From: Oegoconia quadripuncta
Taxonomy: Eukaryota; Arthropoda; Insecta; Lepidoptera; Autostichidae
Assembly: GCA_949316235.1 (NCBI GenBank)
Contig: OX438749.1
Coordinates: 12,480,914-12,544,913 of the forward strand
DNA length: 64,000 nucleotides
Direction of reading: 5' to 3'
Shown: positions 13,406-25,900 of the stretch, in pieces
Position numbering within the stretch: the first letter of the stretch is position 1
How the letters are laid out: the number at the start of each line of letters is the position of its first letter
Made by a program: the position numbers and the translations under genes
The notes under the pieces: model-generated
Seen by the model: only the letters and a program-made list of their open reading frames with translations
Database searches by the model: none
What the model was told of the DNA's origin: nothing

Positions 13406-13873
13406 TTAAATGTATTTTTTAGAATAGCTGATATCCCAAAATTGAAATGTTGTCAATTCATCGTGTTCTAAGAAATAGTAGTTCAGAAATAGCTTAAAAC
13501 CAAATGCGTTAATAATATTGATCTGGTTCCCATAAGTTTTATTGCATTTCTTACAATGTAGGTTAAATGTAATTAATTTGCTCTTGCTAGTGCACCTTAA
13601 ATATTTAGTCTTGTCTTGTATAAGTATGCACGGTATGTCATCGTTGGTGGATATAAAGTTGAGTATTGAGTATTTGGGTGGCTTTTCATCACGAATCTGC
13701 GTATAAGTGACACGTAAATGTAAATAAAATTGTAGGCATAATTTTTTAAGAGAAATGTCATTGAACTTTGAGTAGTACTTAAGATGGTATGGACACTGTG
13801 GAAGTAGTGGTGATGTTTTAGTGTTCTGTAAGACTTGGTTACAACAAGATGATACAAGTGAGTGATCAAGCAA
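13406..13873 (-). CDS. Unassigned open frame of about 155 codons
   Basis: This is a long frame for such AT-rich DNA. It ends with a TAA on the minus strand at 13406 and is bounded upstream by a TAA next to the 5' end. It has no ATG at its start, and the first usable codon is TTG. The C-terminal half has a CxxC pair ('LHCKKCNKTYGNQIN') and aromatic-rich residues. It could be an internal exon, a decayed transposon ORF or chance. No family was recognised. Confidence 0.22.
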   Translation of the reverse strand: MLDHSLVSSCCNQVLQNTKTSPLLPQCPYHLKYYSKFNDISLKKLCLQFYLHLRVTYTQIRDEKPPKYSILNFISTNDDIPCILIQDKTKYLRCTSKSKLITFNLHCKKCNKTYGNQINIINAFGFKLFLNYYFLEHDELTTFQFWDISYSKKYI

Positions 13874-14324
13874 GCGGGTTTTGTAGTGTGCTGCTTAGTC
13901 AATACGGTAATATGTAGCTTTTTTTTCTACCATTATTTATTTAAAATAAAGTGCTTTGCTTTGTCCTTAATAACACTGTCCAAACGGCAAAACTAATTTA
14001 TAACCTGGAGTACAAACAGGGTACTGAATTTTTAAGATACTCGTAACGTACAGTTTTCTACTGAGATTTCCATTTACTGATTTTGAAATACATTGACAAT
14101 TGATTATTATATTATATTACATTCGGTTTTGTATTGTTTTTTTTTACTGTTATAATATTTATGCATTTTTTGGAAAATTTTATCGGGCCAGTTTAAAAAT
14201 CGGTCCCTTGTTTCGAGTTTGGGATGGGAGTTCATTGAAAAAATATAATAGGTATTATGGAAACTTGCAGACCTAAATCCGATAAATTCGTGGGCATGTG
14301 ACTTATTAAAATATTATATTTCTA

Positions 14325-14710
14325 AATAATGGTAGATCCTTACCAATGAAATTGGCGTTTTGTATGAAGAATTTCATTAAGACTGATTTCTCCATACAAA
14401 CATTTTTGTTTTTTTTTTTTTGGGAACGGCAAATCCAAATTTAGCTGAACTTTGTGTGTATTATCGGATAACATTAAGTTAAGTATAGGCAGCGTTAATT
14501 TATAAAAGTTTCAGCGAATCTAAGAAATGATTATGGGAAGCACATGAAAAGAGCTCTGTTCAAATTTTTTTATAATGTGATTTAGCCCAGAAAATTATAT
14601 TCCATTTTCCAATTAAACAAATTTCGATATAGCTTTGAAAATCGCAGGAATTAGTACATATGATTAACGAAAAAAAAAACTCCAATTTCATAGGTAAAGA
14701 CACAAATATT
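14325..14710 (-). mobile_element. MITE copy 2 (inverse of the 3.3-kb copy)
   Basis: It runs from 'taccaatgaaattggcg' (14341) to 'ccaatttcataggta' (14696). Read on the minus strand it aligns along its whole length with 3255-3690, with indels: poly-T tract, 'ggcaaatccaaatttagct', 'gcagcgttaa', 'ctaagaaatgattatggga'. It has no coding capacity. Inverted termini are retained. Confidence 0.7.
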
Positions 14711-14869
14711 GTTCATTCATATATAAACAAAAGTGCTTTTGTTTTGAGCTTACTAACAATATTTTTACATTATATTTCGATATTTTTTTTTACACAATGG
14801 GTTCCTGGAAGTGGAAGCACGCCTAACTCGGGGCCGAATTCTCTGACTGAAACTGACTGGAACTGTTTA

Positions 14870-15125
14870 TCTCAATCAGTGGCAGACTTTAGAATAGTGG
14901 TGTTCGCTAATCAACTGCACTACGTACTCATCAGCATATCAGCCGCAGGACGTCTACTGCTGAATATAGACCTCCATAGATTTCCAGAGCCAGCGACTGG
15001 AAGCGGCCTGCATTCAGCGACATCCCACGACCTTCATCAGGTCGCTCGTGAACGCTATGCAGCGCATGCGTGGTCTCCGAGAACTTTAATGTCCCACTGG
15101 CCAGTTCTTTACTTTATTGTACAAT
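14870..15125 (+). mobile_element. LINE (RTE-type) 3' untranslated fragment
   Basis: It contains the block 'aggacgtctactgctgaa' followed by 'tagacctccatagatttccag', and then 'ttcatcaggtcgctcg'. The same block recurs at 57440-57500 and 61105-61160. This string is typical of the 3' region of lepidopteran RTE-type retroelements (family knowledge). A 155-codon open frame crossing it is not a gene. Confidence 0.5.
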
Positions 15126-15137
15126 AAAGATTATTTT

Positions 15138-15230
15138 GTTTGTTTGTTCTTTGAGTTATGTGTCCTGCCCACCGCCACTTTAACTTACTAATCCGCTGGG
15201 CTATGTCTTCGTTTATTTTCGGAGTATTAC
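15138..15230 (-). pseudogene. RTE-type reverse transcriptase C-terminal relic
   Basis: The minus strand reads 'INEDIAQRISKLKWRWAGHI', matching the characteristic C-terminal region of RTE-clade endonuclease/reverse transcriptases (compare the related fragment at 35654-35990). Only about 30 residues remain. It is a dead fragment. Confidence 0.6.
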
Positions 15231-15689
15231 TAAGCACTAAACATGTATGAACAAACCCCGCGAACTGCGTGATGTGAAGTAAGCCAAAGTGTAAACAAAT
15301 GATAACAAAGTGAAGGGAATTATTTAAACTAAGAAGACACAGTTTGCATCTTAAGGACACGATCGTTTGAGGATATTGACTTACTAAAAAAATATTGTCG
15401 AATCGCATGGCTGACGACGCGTGACTTAAAAAAATAAATACGTATCTTGTAGGTATAAATTAAAGTCCAAATTTTAATGGTGTTGTTTTTGGTCTTGTAA
15501 GGATGTTTTTTGGTTTTATTCATATAAACGGAATTCCACGACGGCGTTGTTTTATTGCAGCGACAATTTATGAATAACACATAAAAACGGCAACAATAAA
15601 ATTATTAAATAAAATATTCACTTTAGCTGGATGAATTACTAATGTTTTTTTTTTGAATAATTATGCTGTTGCCTTTCGTTCACTCATAG

Positions 15690-15880
15690 AAAACCAGTTG
15701 ATAGAACGAGGTTTGACTCTGCCTTCGAAGTTATAGATTGCGGGTTCGAATCCCGCTAGGGATAAATGTATAATAATGGATATGAATGTATTAATGTATG
15801 ATTATTTGTTATTCAGTATCCATCTAGATGTAGCCTTCGGGACTGGACAATAGGTGTCAATTTTCGAAAAAAAATTGACA
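15690..15880 (+). mobile_element. SINE family B copy (tRNA-like head)
   Basis: It has the B-box-like 'gcgggttcgaatcccgc' followed by 'gataaatgta' and a tail with 'cagtatccatctagatgtag', the order seen in other family B copies. It is not a tRNA gene, because the rest of the cloverleaf is not conserved. Confidence 0.6.
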
Positions 15881-16720
15881 ACGTCAACCTAATGTATGCT
15901 GCATTTATAGCTATGTATGCACGCTTCATAGTGGTTTTGTGTTGTTCAGCTGTTCGGTTTGGTGTTCACAACTTTTTTAAACTCACTTATTCGCTATCTA
16001 TCTCAATAATCCTTGTCGCCATTATTACACCCCACGGGAGATAATAGATTTCGTCATACTGCAACTATATTAATTACAATTGTATGTGATCACAGAGGAA
16101 ATACATTAAATTTGTTACCATTGTATTTGAGGTCTAATCGACCGAAGTCGATCGACCGCATCTTTGGGACATTACAGTCGGTTTACTATGAGTTACAAAT
16201 ACAAATACATTTATTTTGCTCTAAATGTGGTGTACAGATCTCATTCACAAATATAAAGTTTCACACATTTTGCCAGACACTGGCATTCAAAATTTAATGT
16301 ACCTATTTACACATTTAACTAACGATTATATTTACACATGCATACTTCTCTCGTTAAAGTAAATTATAAGGCTAACAATGTTACTCGCATCGGGATCGAG
16401 CAGGATTACAGATAAATGTCAATATCGAGAATAGTTTGCTAAACTCATAACATCCCAATTGCCCCCGTAGCATGACATCGTTTATCGCACGCGACGTAGG
16501 AGTGAGAGTGGGGAGGGATAATTGTGTATTTGATCAAAGCGAATTAGCAGGACAAACATTATCTCGTGCGACAAACGTTTATTGCGCCTGCCATTCTACT
16601 AGTGCCCGTGTCATGAGCGACAATATTTTCTTTCCAAAGATGCTTGATTATATTACGATTATATTTAAAAAAGAAATATTTGTTGCAGATCCAGAACTTC
16701 TGGACGTGTTTAAATTGGAA

Positions 16721-16937
16721 ATGTCTTACGGAATGGAGAGATTCTTCCTCCTGTCATATTGTCTGGCGTGTTGCTGGCCAGGGTTGGGGGCCAAAAGTAA
16801 TCTCCGCGTGGTGAGACAGTGGCCGGAGTTGGACTTCGCCTTCCCTAGCGAGGCGGCTCGAAGGAGCGCTATCGACCAGCGGCACTATGTTCCCGGGAAC
16901 TCCATTCCCATTGACGTCGATGTACATCATAGGCAAG
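16721..16937 (+). CDS. yellow-family gene, coding exon 1
   Basis: It encodes residues 1-72: signal peptide, then 'NLRVVRQWPELDFAFPSE' and 'IPIDVDVHHRQG'. It ends at CAAG|GTAAGT with one base carried over into the next codon. Confidence 0.88.
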
Positions 16938-19900
16938 GTAAGTGTATCATTATAGCACAAGTATTTGCAAGTCCAAAACTATATTACTTACACAAGTGCA
17001 CAACATAAATTAAAATGTTATTGGCTCCAAAAATAGTTTTGTAACTGAAAGGTCATTGACCGCAGGCATAAAACCTAACACTATTAATAACAAAGATAAA
17101 TAACGTTGTTAAACTCAGTCGTAATCACTTTGCATAAATCAGGTTTCAAACTAATACTAAATCGCAAAACCACGTTTTTTGATTGAAAAAAAAAATTGAT
17201 TCAATGCAATAAATATAACTCCTTTGTTGTTCATGGTAGGTACTACCAGTGTTACAACCAGATCCAGTAGTACCACGAGAATTTTGTACTTTATTTTACA
17301 TACACTTTATTGTATAAATTACATAATTTAGATATACATGATATAATAGAAGTCGAAGTAAAACATTTAACTTAAAAACATATGAATGACGAAAACAATT
17401 GTATGACAAAAACAAATGAATGACTTAAAAACAAAGGAATGACGTAAAAACAAAGGAATGTCAAAAAAATATTATTTAATTTCGTATAATCCAAACCACA
17501 TATCCTTTTGATGTCTTTTAGAATTGTCTAAGATATTTCTTTCAGAAATAAGCTGGGGGCAGCAATTTTAGAGTATTTTCCCTTAAATGAGGTACGAATT
17601 ATATTTTTTTTTGGAATTAATTATATTATTTTATACACTACTTCAGTTTATCACCTAGTTTCGATATCAATGTACTTCGATATTAAATACTACTTATCTA
17701 AGTTAGGTATTTCCAATAAGTGCCATTAGTAAATGTATGAGAGTTGTATGAGAAATATAAGTAGTCTGATTTACATTTAATATTTAATAGGTAAAAATTA
17801 CCGCCGATTGCATTTTTTATAAATAATAATAATACGACTTACGACAGTGAACAAAGCTAACTGATAATTTAATAAATAAATTAATAAATGAATTATTAAG
17901 TTTTTACCCGACTGCCCAAGGAAAGTGGGTAATGTTTTTGGAGTGCATGTATGTATATGCCACATGTAGCCTAAACGGTCTGGCCGATCACGAAGTGGAT
18001 TAATTTTGATACCGCGAGTGTCACAGGATTCATTTTATGGTAAAAAATCCAACATGGCGCCCGCGAAATGCATCTTTTGCTGTTTTGTTTTGGTTTTTAA
18101 ACTTATATTGTTTTTATTCTTGTAATTTCTTTTTTTTTAATAATATAAAAATATTTCGCACACACCAATCATCTAGAGCTAAACTAAGCAATGCTTGTTC
18201 TATGGATTCTAGATAACGGATAAGTGTAAGGAGTCCATGGAAGACCAGCGTCATGATATCTAACTGGTACCTCGGCATATGCTGAGTGGATGCCTTTTCG
18301 GTGCCACACTTATTTTGCTGGTATTTGAGATGATTGTTTACTTTATGATATGTGACACTGAATAAATACTTTCTTTATGATGTAGGTAAATAAAAACTTT
18401 AATGTCTTGGGAATAAATGTTGGTATTCATCACACAAACATTTCCTTCTAGCGGAATTCGAACCGACAACTTTTAGTTTCGCAGGCAGGTATACTTACTA
18501 CACCAATTAGTCATAAAATATTTGAGTAAAAGTAGTACTAAAATAATAAATTTCAAATTCAAAAACCTTTGTGCGCGATATTATAATAATTGATTTTACG
18601 AAACTGTAAGCTTCAATTTTAAAATCATGATAATTATGAACAATAATGCAACAAGAAATTAAAATATGTAATTAAGTATTATTGCAATGAAACAACAGCT
18701 AAAAACATAATGAATAAATCAAATCACAATTGCCAATTATAAAATTTCTGGGCCAATCTGTCGTGATAAAGAACTTTTATTCGAATGATTTATCCGTTTT
18801 TGTCCCTTTCATAGAATTCAGAAAATCCGTTTAACTCGTTTAATTTTCTGCGTGTTTTTTTAAAACGTATGTTTTATGTTTGTTCCTTAGACATACACAC
18901 ACTTAGACATACAGTAAGCAACTATATGCTTGTGTTGTGGATACCAGATGGTTAATATAATACATAAATTCCTTTTTTTATTTCACATATTATAATATAT
19001 ACAGGGTGAATTTGAATTTGTCTAATTCCCATTAACTAGTGAGGCCACTCTTGATTACGGACAACTTTCTCCAAGGAACCATAACCGAATTGGATTAAAA
19101 AAATTTCGATTACCCATACAAAGTAAACCATTCTGACACCACCTTCAGTATAGAAGTCCAACAATTTTCGTATGATGACTCCACTTCTGATTACGAACAA
19201 CTTTCCACTAGGAACCATAGACGAATTCAACCGAAAATTATTGGATTTCCATACTTATGGTTTACTTTTTATGGGTAATAGATAATTTTTTGATCGAATT
19301 CAGCTATGGTTCCTTTTGGAAAGTGATTCGTAATCAAGAGTGGTATCACCAGGTAATGGGAATTACACGAATTCAAAACGATCGATTGATGTAGTGGATA
19401 GTGACACTGTCAGCGAAACCAATGGTTGCAGGTTCGAATCCCTCGAAGGGTAAATGTTTGTGTGATGCATGGATGTTTATATAAATATTTATGTATGTTT
19501 ATCCGTCATCTAGTATCCATATTACAAGCTTTGCTTTAGTTTAGCTTATTAATTCTATGGCTTCGGCCTAGATTTTTAGTGTAAGTGTTCGCAATATTTA
19601 TTATTATTATATCCTTTATTGCACATAAAATAAAATACAAAGAATATTTATTATAAATAATAAAAGTGTACAACGGCGGTCTTATCGTTGATAGCGTTGT
19701 GTGTGCCGGCTGTCAATAAGATAGCGAGACCTCCAAATAAGATGGGGTTTCCGGGTCAGTACGCTTCTACCTTCGGCTTTAACATCAGGTGTGATTGAGG
19801 TCAAGTGCTAAACCACTGTGTATAAAAAAAAATTGACAATTTAGAAATTTAGGAAATTCCCAATCTAGGATTTTGATTTGATTATGTATTATTACTATAT

Positions 19901-22900
19901 CTAACTAATCTAACTAATATTAACCGATTTCCATCAAACATTGCCAAGCACCACCGCAAACACAAGATTTCGAAAATAAATAACCGCTTCCAAATCGGTT
20001 CAGCCGCCAAATTGACAACCAGACAAAAGAGGTTGTTGATGGCCACTCCGTGAACAGTTTTAAAAATAGACTTGGAAGCATAAAAATCTGAAATCATACA
20101 TACATAACGTCACGAACTTTATCCCAAATATGGTGGTCAGAGATATCCCAAACAATAGTGTTTAGGTGTTCCAAACATTAAGGCACGGATTAGAGAATGT
20201 TACTCAAGCAGAGATCTCCGCTTGAGGATAGTTAAAAAGGGACAGCTTTATATAACTTATATCTCGTATTGTAACTTGTATCGGCATCTCTAACTATGCT
20301 CAAGCACAGATACACGCTTGAGCAACATTCTGAAATACGGGCCTAACAGTTTAATTGAAACAACATCCACGGTTCACCTTATGAAATATAAGTGACAGGG
20401 GGGTGAGCCCATCGCCGTTGAAACGTGCATACATGGATTTTAGTGAGTCCTGTAGTCGCCTTTTACGGCACCCACGGGAGGAGACGGGTTGGTTATCATG
20501 ACGGCGATAAATAAAAAATTATGGCTTTTTCTTTGTTTTTAACAATACACTTTTTTAGATTGTTTAGATTTACGCACATTAGCATCTGCTGCTCGCCTAT
20601 TTTTAAAGTAATAAATTTCAAACTTACGACATCCTTATTGTGTAATCGGAGGTAAAAAATATATGGTCGATATACCCACTCTATAGAGGCAGTTAAAAAG
20701 TGTTTTAGGTAATTCTGTTCAATCATAAATTGTCATCCAGGTGCATTGCAGTCTCGGATTTTCATCACGATTCCGCGCTTTGATGAGGGTCGGCCGATGA
20801 CGCTGGCTACAGTGGACGACCAGGGCCGAGTCTCCGCGTATCCTGACTACTCCTGGAATGAGAACCAGGGGCACAATTGTGATGGACTCACTTCAGTATT
20901 CCGAGTTGCCGTAAGTATATTTGTGATTTTCTGTACAAATGTGAATAGGATTGACACGTGATAGGCATGATGAAAAACGAATGCCTAGTTAAATATTTAT
21001 TATAATTCAGTAATTTTTGTTATTTAATTTTTTGTTTAGGGTGATTTTCTTTAGGGTATTTTCCATAGTAAAAACCCTCATAGTTTCGCCACGTCCGTTT
21101 GTATGTTACAACTGTGCTGTTCTAAACATGGACCTAAGTATACGCAGAATATTATTTGTAAAAGTAAAAATATTTAGATTTAAAGTTGTAAAACAAAATC
21201 TTATAAATTTTTTTAACGCTTAAATATGCAAAAAGCGTTGAAATAACGTCGTTAAACAATGCACTAACCGTGGTATATAAAAAGAAAAAAACGTGATAAA
21301 AAAGTCCACTATAGGCTAAATAATAAGATGGCGAGGGTTAGTGATCCCTCATCCTAGTAGAATAGTAGGTGTTATTTGAACCCCCGCGGGATTCAGGTAG
21401 AGCATAAATTTTCCCTATTGCCACATACATTCTAATATCGTCATCATATATTCGTTTTCTTGCTTCTTATCACCTATTTCAGGAGCTCTTAATCGTCGCT
21501 GGTGATGGACATAATACAAGAATTAAGTCTCATGAGATTAGAATAGTTACTTATATTGTTTTTCTTCCGGAATCCATTATGCAAGTGAATACATTAATGT
21601 CTATCATAAGCTTACGTTTATGCACGACTTCCAAAAGTGATAATCTAAATGATAATCTTCTTATCGAAAGGGCATGATCTCTGTATATCTATGCATGACC
21701 TAATACATGTTCAGGGACGACCCGTCTCTCAAGTTATAAATAATGATAAATAAGTAAATAGCGAATATTCTGAACTCGATACACTAAATAACTAATTCTA
21801 TACTATGAATATTAGAAAGCGGACAAATAGACATAAATATTTATACAAACATCCGTGACTCGGTAAATATATTGGTTTTATTCTTCACACAAATGTTTAA
21901 TACTATTGGGATTCGAAGGTATAAATATTAATTGTGCCTGTACTGTTTTCTGTAAAATGAATCAAAAATTTATTAGAATCATTTTAAAATAATAATAAGA
22001 CTGTAGAATTTATGATTTGGAAAAATGCCTTGCTGATATTTTATTAGGAAATACGTCCTATACATATTACACATATACCGCTGTCGACTCGGTTCGTGGG
22101 AAAGTTTCCCATTATAACTATAGAGACATTATAAGGTGAAGTGAACAATTTGTGGTTAAAAGTTGTCAAATATTATATTTACTCATGAACAATAACTAGA
22201 AACTTTCACTCAAGAAAATTAAAAAAAATCTTCTCTATAAATTATTAGTTACTCTGATCCAAATGTTATATAATGTTACGTACTTAAGGGTACTTTTCTT
22301 ATAAATCACGTTAAATTAATGTACTAGACAATACAGCCTGATCTTCTTTAGAAATCCCAATTCTTCATCACTTCTTTAGGCCATTAAAAAAGTGTGCTAT
22401 GTCACTTAGCAGTCGCGTGCCACATAGCCTACATCTCTCAAAGCTGATTGGCGGTCAAGTTGACAGCTGTCAAGCGACAGCCAATGAGCTGAGAGACTGA
22501 GGCTATGTCGCGTGCGTCTCTTTCTCACTCGAATCGCTCTAATTTGTAGTAGCCCTGCAGGAATGATTAATGTTTGTTTAAGCATTTAATCTAGATGGTA
22601 ATCTTACGGAACTTCTGGCGTGGTTCGCCATACTTTAAATATTCAGAGAATTAGGCTTAATTTTATTAATAGTATTACGTCGACTAAATCAATTATCGCT
22701 TTCAGATCGACGACTGCAGTAGGATGTGGGTAATGGACACAGGCAAGATCGGAGACACGCAGCATTGCCCACCGCAGTTGCTGGCCTTCGACCTGAACAA
22801 TGACCAGATCATCTACCGGCATCGGCTCAACGAGTCCTCCTACACACCCTCCTCCTTACTGATCACACCAGTCAGTACACTTACATAATTTATTAAGTTA

Positions 22901-25900
22901 TACATATTAAGGACAATATCTGTTGTTGAACAGCCTTACATTCTCACTTCAGAAGCATCGATTATTATTATGAAGAGCCCATACTGTCCCACCGCTGGGC
23001 AAAGGCCTCTCTTCTCCCTCCACGCTTCTCTATCCAAAGCTTCTTTATTAAAAGTATTTTTATAAATTTCTTTTATCAGACTTCCAAAGATTTTACTGTA
23101 TTTTATTTATGTATGTTTCGCGATATCTGCGCAAATTGTGAACTGTTTTTAAAAATTGTTTTTGATTTATGCACGTCGGGTTCGTACTTGACCTCAATCA
23201 CACCTGATGTTAAGTGAAGATGAGATCGAAGGTGGAAGCGTACTGACCCGGAAATCCCAACACATTTGGGGGACTGGCTATCTTATCTCTGACAACCGGA
23301 ACACAACAATGCTATTAACATTGCTGTTTGGCAGCAGATTTAAATAGATAGGTAGCTGGCCAGGCGGACATTTTAAATGCCCTACTACCAACCAAACCGA
23401 GTACTTAACACGTTACCTGTGCAACTGGAAATTAGGCAATGACCCCCCACGTGCAATTACTTTTTCTAGTAGGTACGTTGGTATTTATCTATATAGACAT
23501 ATTATGGCAAGGAAAACTATTTCTGAAAATCCGTTTTCCAGCTCTGTCATTTTTCTTCAGTACCCCATATATGGTGCATGCACGTACGAGTTCCTTTTTA
23601 AGTGCCCCGTATATGGTGCACGCACGTACGAGTTCTTCACTTAGTGCCACAATTATTGGTTATAGAGGGTAGATTCATATTTCTAATAAAATATATTGAT
23701 CTTGTCATAGGCGAGATGTTAGTACAAAGCAATTCACGCGAGTCGAAGTGTTGATTGCAATTTTTTCACGGTTTTTCCCTTTACGAAGTTGTGATTCACT
23801 ATGAAACGCTCCAGATCTACAGGAAAACACATATCGAAGTACACTTCCGAAGAAATTTGGAATATATTAGAAGAAAGTGACGGCGAAGATCATATTATGG
23901 AAGAATGGGAGGATTTCGGTGAGTTTCCTCAAAACGAAGAAACTATTGATGACATAAGAAACTTCATCAATGAAGAGTCCGTTGTTTTTGAACAACGTAG
24001 AATGTCGTCGCCTGAACCAGGTTTGCCACCACTGTTTGAAATTCAGGAGCATCCTGTGTTGCCAGCAGCAGAAAATGAGACTCAAATGTCTGCTTTAGCG
24101 TCAGTTTCTAGGGTTGAGAAAAATGTGCATGTTTTGTCCCCAGTTCCTTGGGCTGAAGAATATGTGCCTGCTTTGTCGCGTCAAGCGTAGAGGAAAACGT
24201 GCCTTCTTTATCGCCAGTTCAAAGGGTGGAAGAGAATGTGCCTGCTTTATCGCCAGTTCCAAGGATAGAGGAAAATCGAAGCCCGCCAGCTATAGGAGTT
24301 GAACCGTGTAATTTGTTGCCTACAGCTTGGAGGACTCAAATAAGACCTTTGGAAAGGGAAATATTTACTGGCTACGATCAGTTGAAGAGGCAGATTCAAT
24401 GTTTTCCAACTGATACTGATTTATGGTCTATATTTTGTTCAATCCTTGATGACGATACAATTCATTTAATGGTTAGTCAGACTAATATTTACGCCGCACA
24501 GTTACAACAACTACCCACGTTGAAGCAGCATTCTCGTATAAAACGATGGAAAGATATTACTGCCAACGAAATGCGTAAATTCATCGGTGTTTACTTATTA
24601 ACAGGACTAATTGATTTCCCCACTACAGAATGTTACTGGAAAAAGGACAAATTATACAATCATCCACTGTTTCATGAAGTGTCAATGTCATACGACAGAT
24701 TTTGTGTTATTCTTAGATGTTGGCATTTTGTAGACAATACAAGTGAACACAGAGGAAGACTATTCAAAATACAACCACTCATAGATAGAATCATAGAAAA
24801 CTCACGAAAAATATTTACACCGGGAGAAACTGTTGCAGTAGATGAGTCTATGGTTGGCTTCAGAGGGAAATTGAATATCCGTACATACAACCCCCAAAAA
24901 AGCGATAAATATGGGATTAAAATTTATAAATTATGTACTGATACAGGTTACACCTGGAGCTATAAAGTTTATTCAGGAGAAGATCAAGCAATAGAAGGTC
25001 TAGACAAACCGGGCTCAGTAGTTATTACTTTGGCTCAAGACTTATTGAACGAAGGCAGATTATTGGTTACGGATAACTATTATACCAGTGTTCCTTTAAC
25101 TCGATATCTAAAGCAAAATAGAACAGATTTTTGTGGCACAGTTCGAAAGAACAGACGGAATCTTCCTCCAGAAGTAGTAAACGCATCTCTGAAAAAAGGA
25201 GAAATAGCTGCCAAACAAAATGATTGTATGACAATTTTGAAATGGAGAGACCAGCGAGATGTGTTGGTCTTATCAACATGTCATGACCATGAAATGGCTA
25301 TATCCACTGGCTTCAGACCAATTATGAAGCCCAAAATTGTGTTAGAGTATAATCGCGGCAAGAAAGGTATTGATGTGGCCGACCAGCTTGCAAGCTATAA
25401 TTCGCCTGTGCGTAAAACTTGCTTTTGGTATAAGAAAATTGCGGCGGATCTGATGTCAGTTGCTGTTGTAAATGCAGTTTTGATATACAAGGACCTAAAT
25501 CCTACAAAAAAAATGGCAGTACTGACAGGTCATGAAATTATAATCAAACATCTCCTGGGCATTCAAGATGCTGGTCCATCAAGTGGACCATCAAGTCGTG
25601 CTAGCAATTCAAGCAGTTCCATTAGTTTTAACCACGCATTGACAAAGATTCAACGAAATCACGATAACAAAATATCTAGAAAACGTTGTGCTGGTTGCTA
25701 TAAAACTTTGACTGAACAAGGACGTACAGCATCAGAAGCTCGTAAATTGGCGAAGAAAACAGACACTGAATGCAAAACCTGTAAGAAAGGTTTTTGTCTT
25801 CCTTGCTACAACATTGCCCATAATTTCTAATTACTTACTTTTTTTGCTTGTTTTGCGATATATTTATAACTATTGCTGTATAGTTTATAGTTTCATATAG

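Noticed and set aside
14660..15127. 155-codon plus-strand frame
   Set aside because: It consists of the end of a MITE plus a LINE 3' untranslated fragment.
16472..16720. Upstream extension of the first yellow exon to 16472
   Set aside because: The region before 16721 lacks homology to Yellow proteins. The signal peptide starts at Met 16721 or 16733, and an acceptor-like site at 16688 suggests untranslated sequence.
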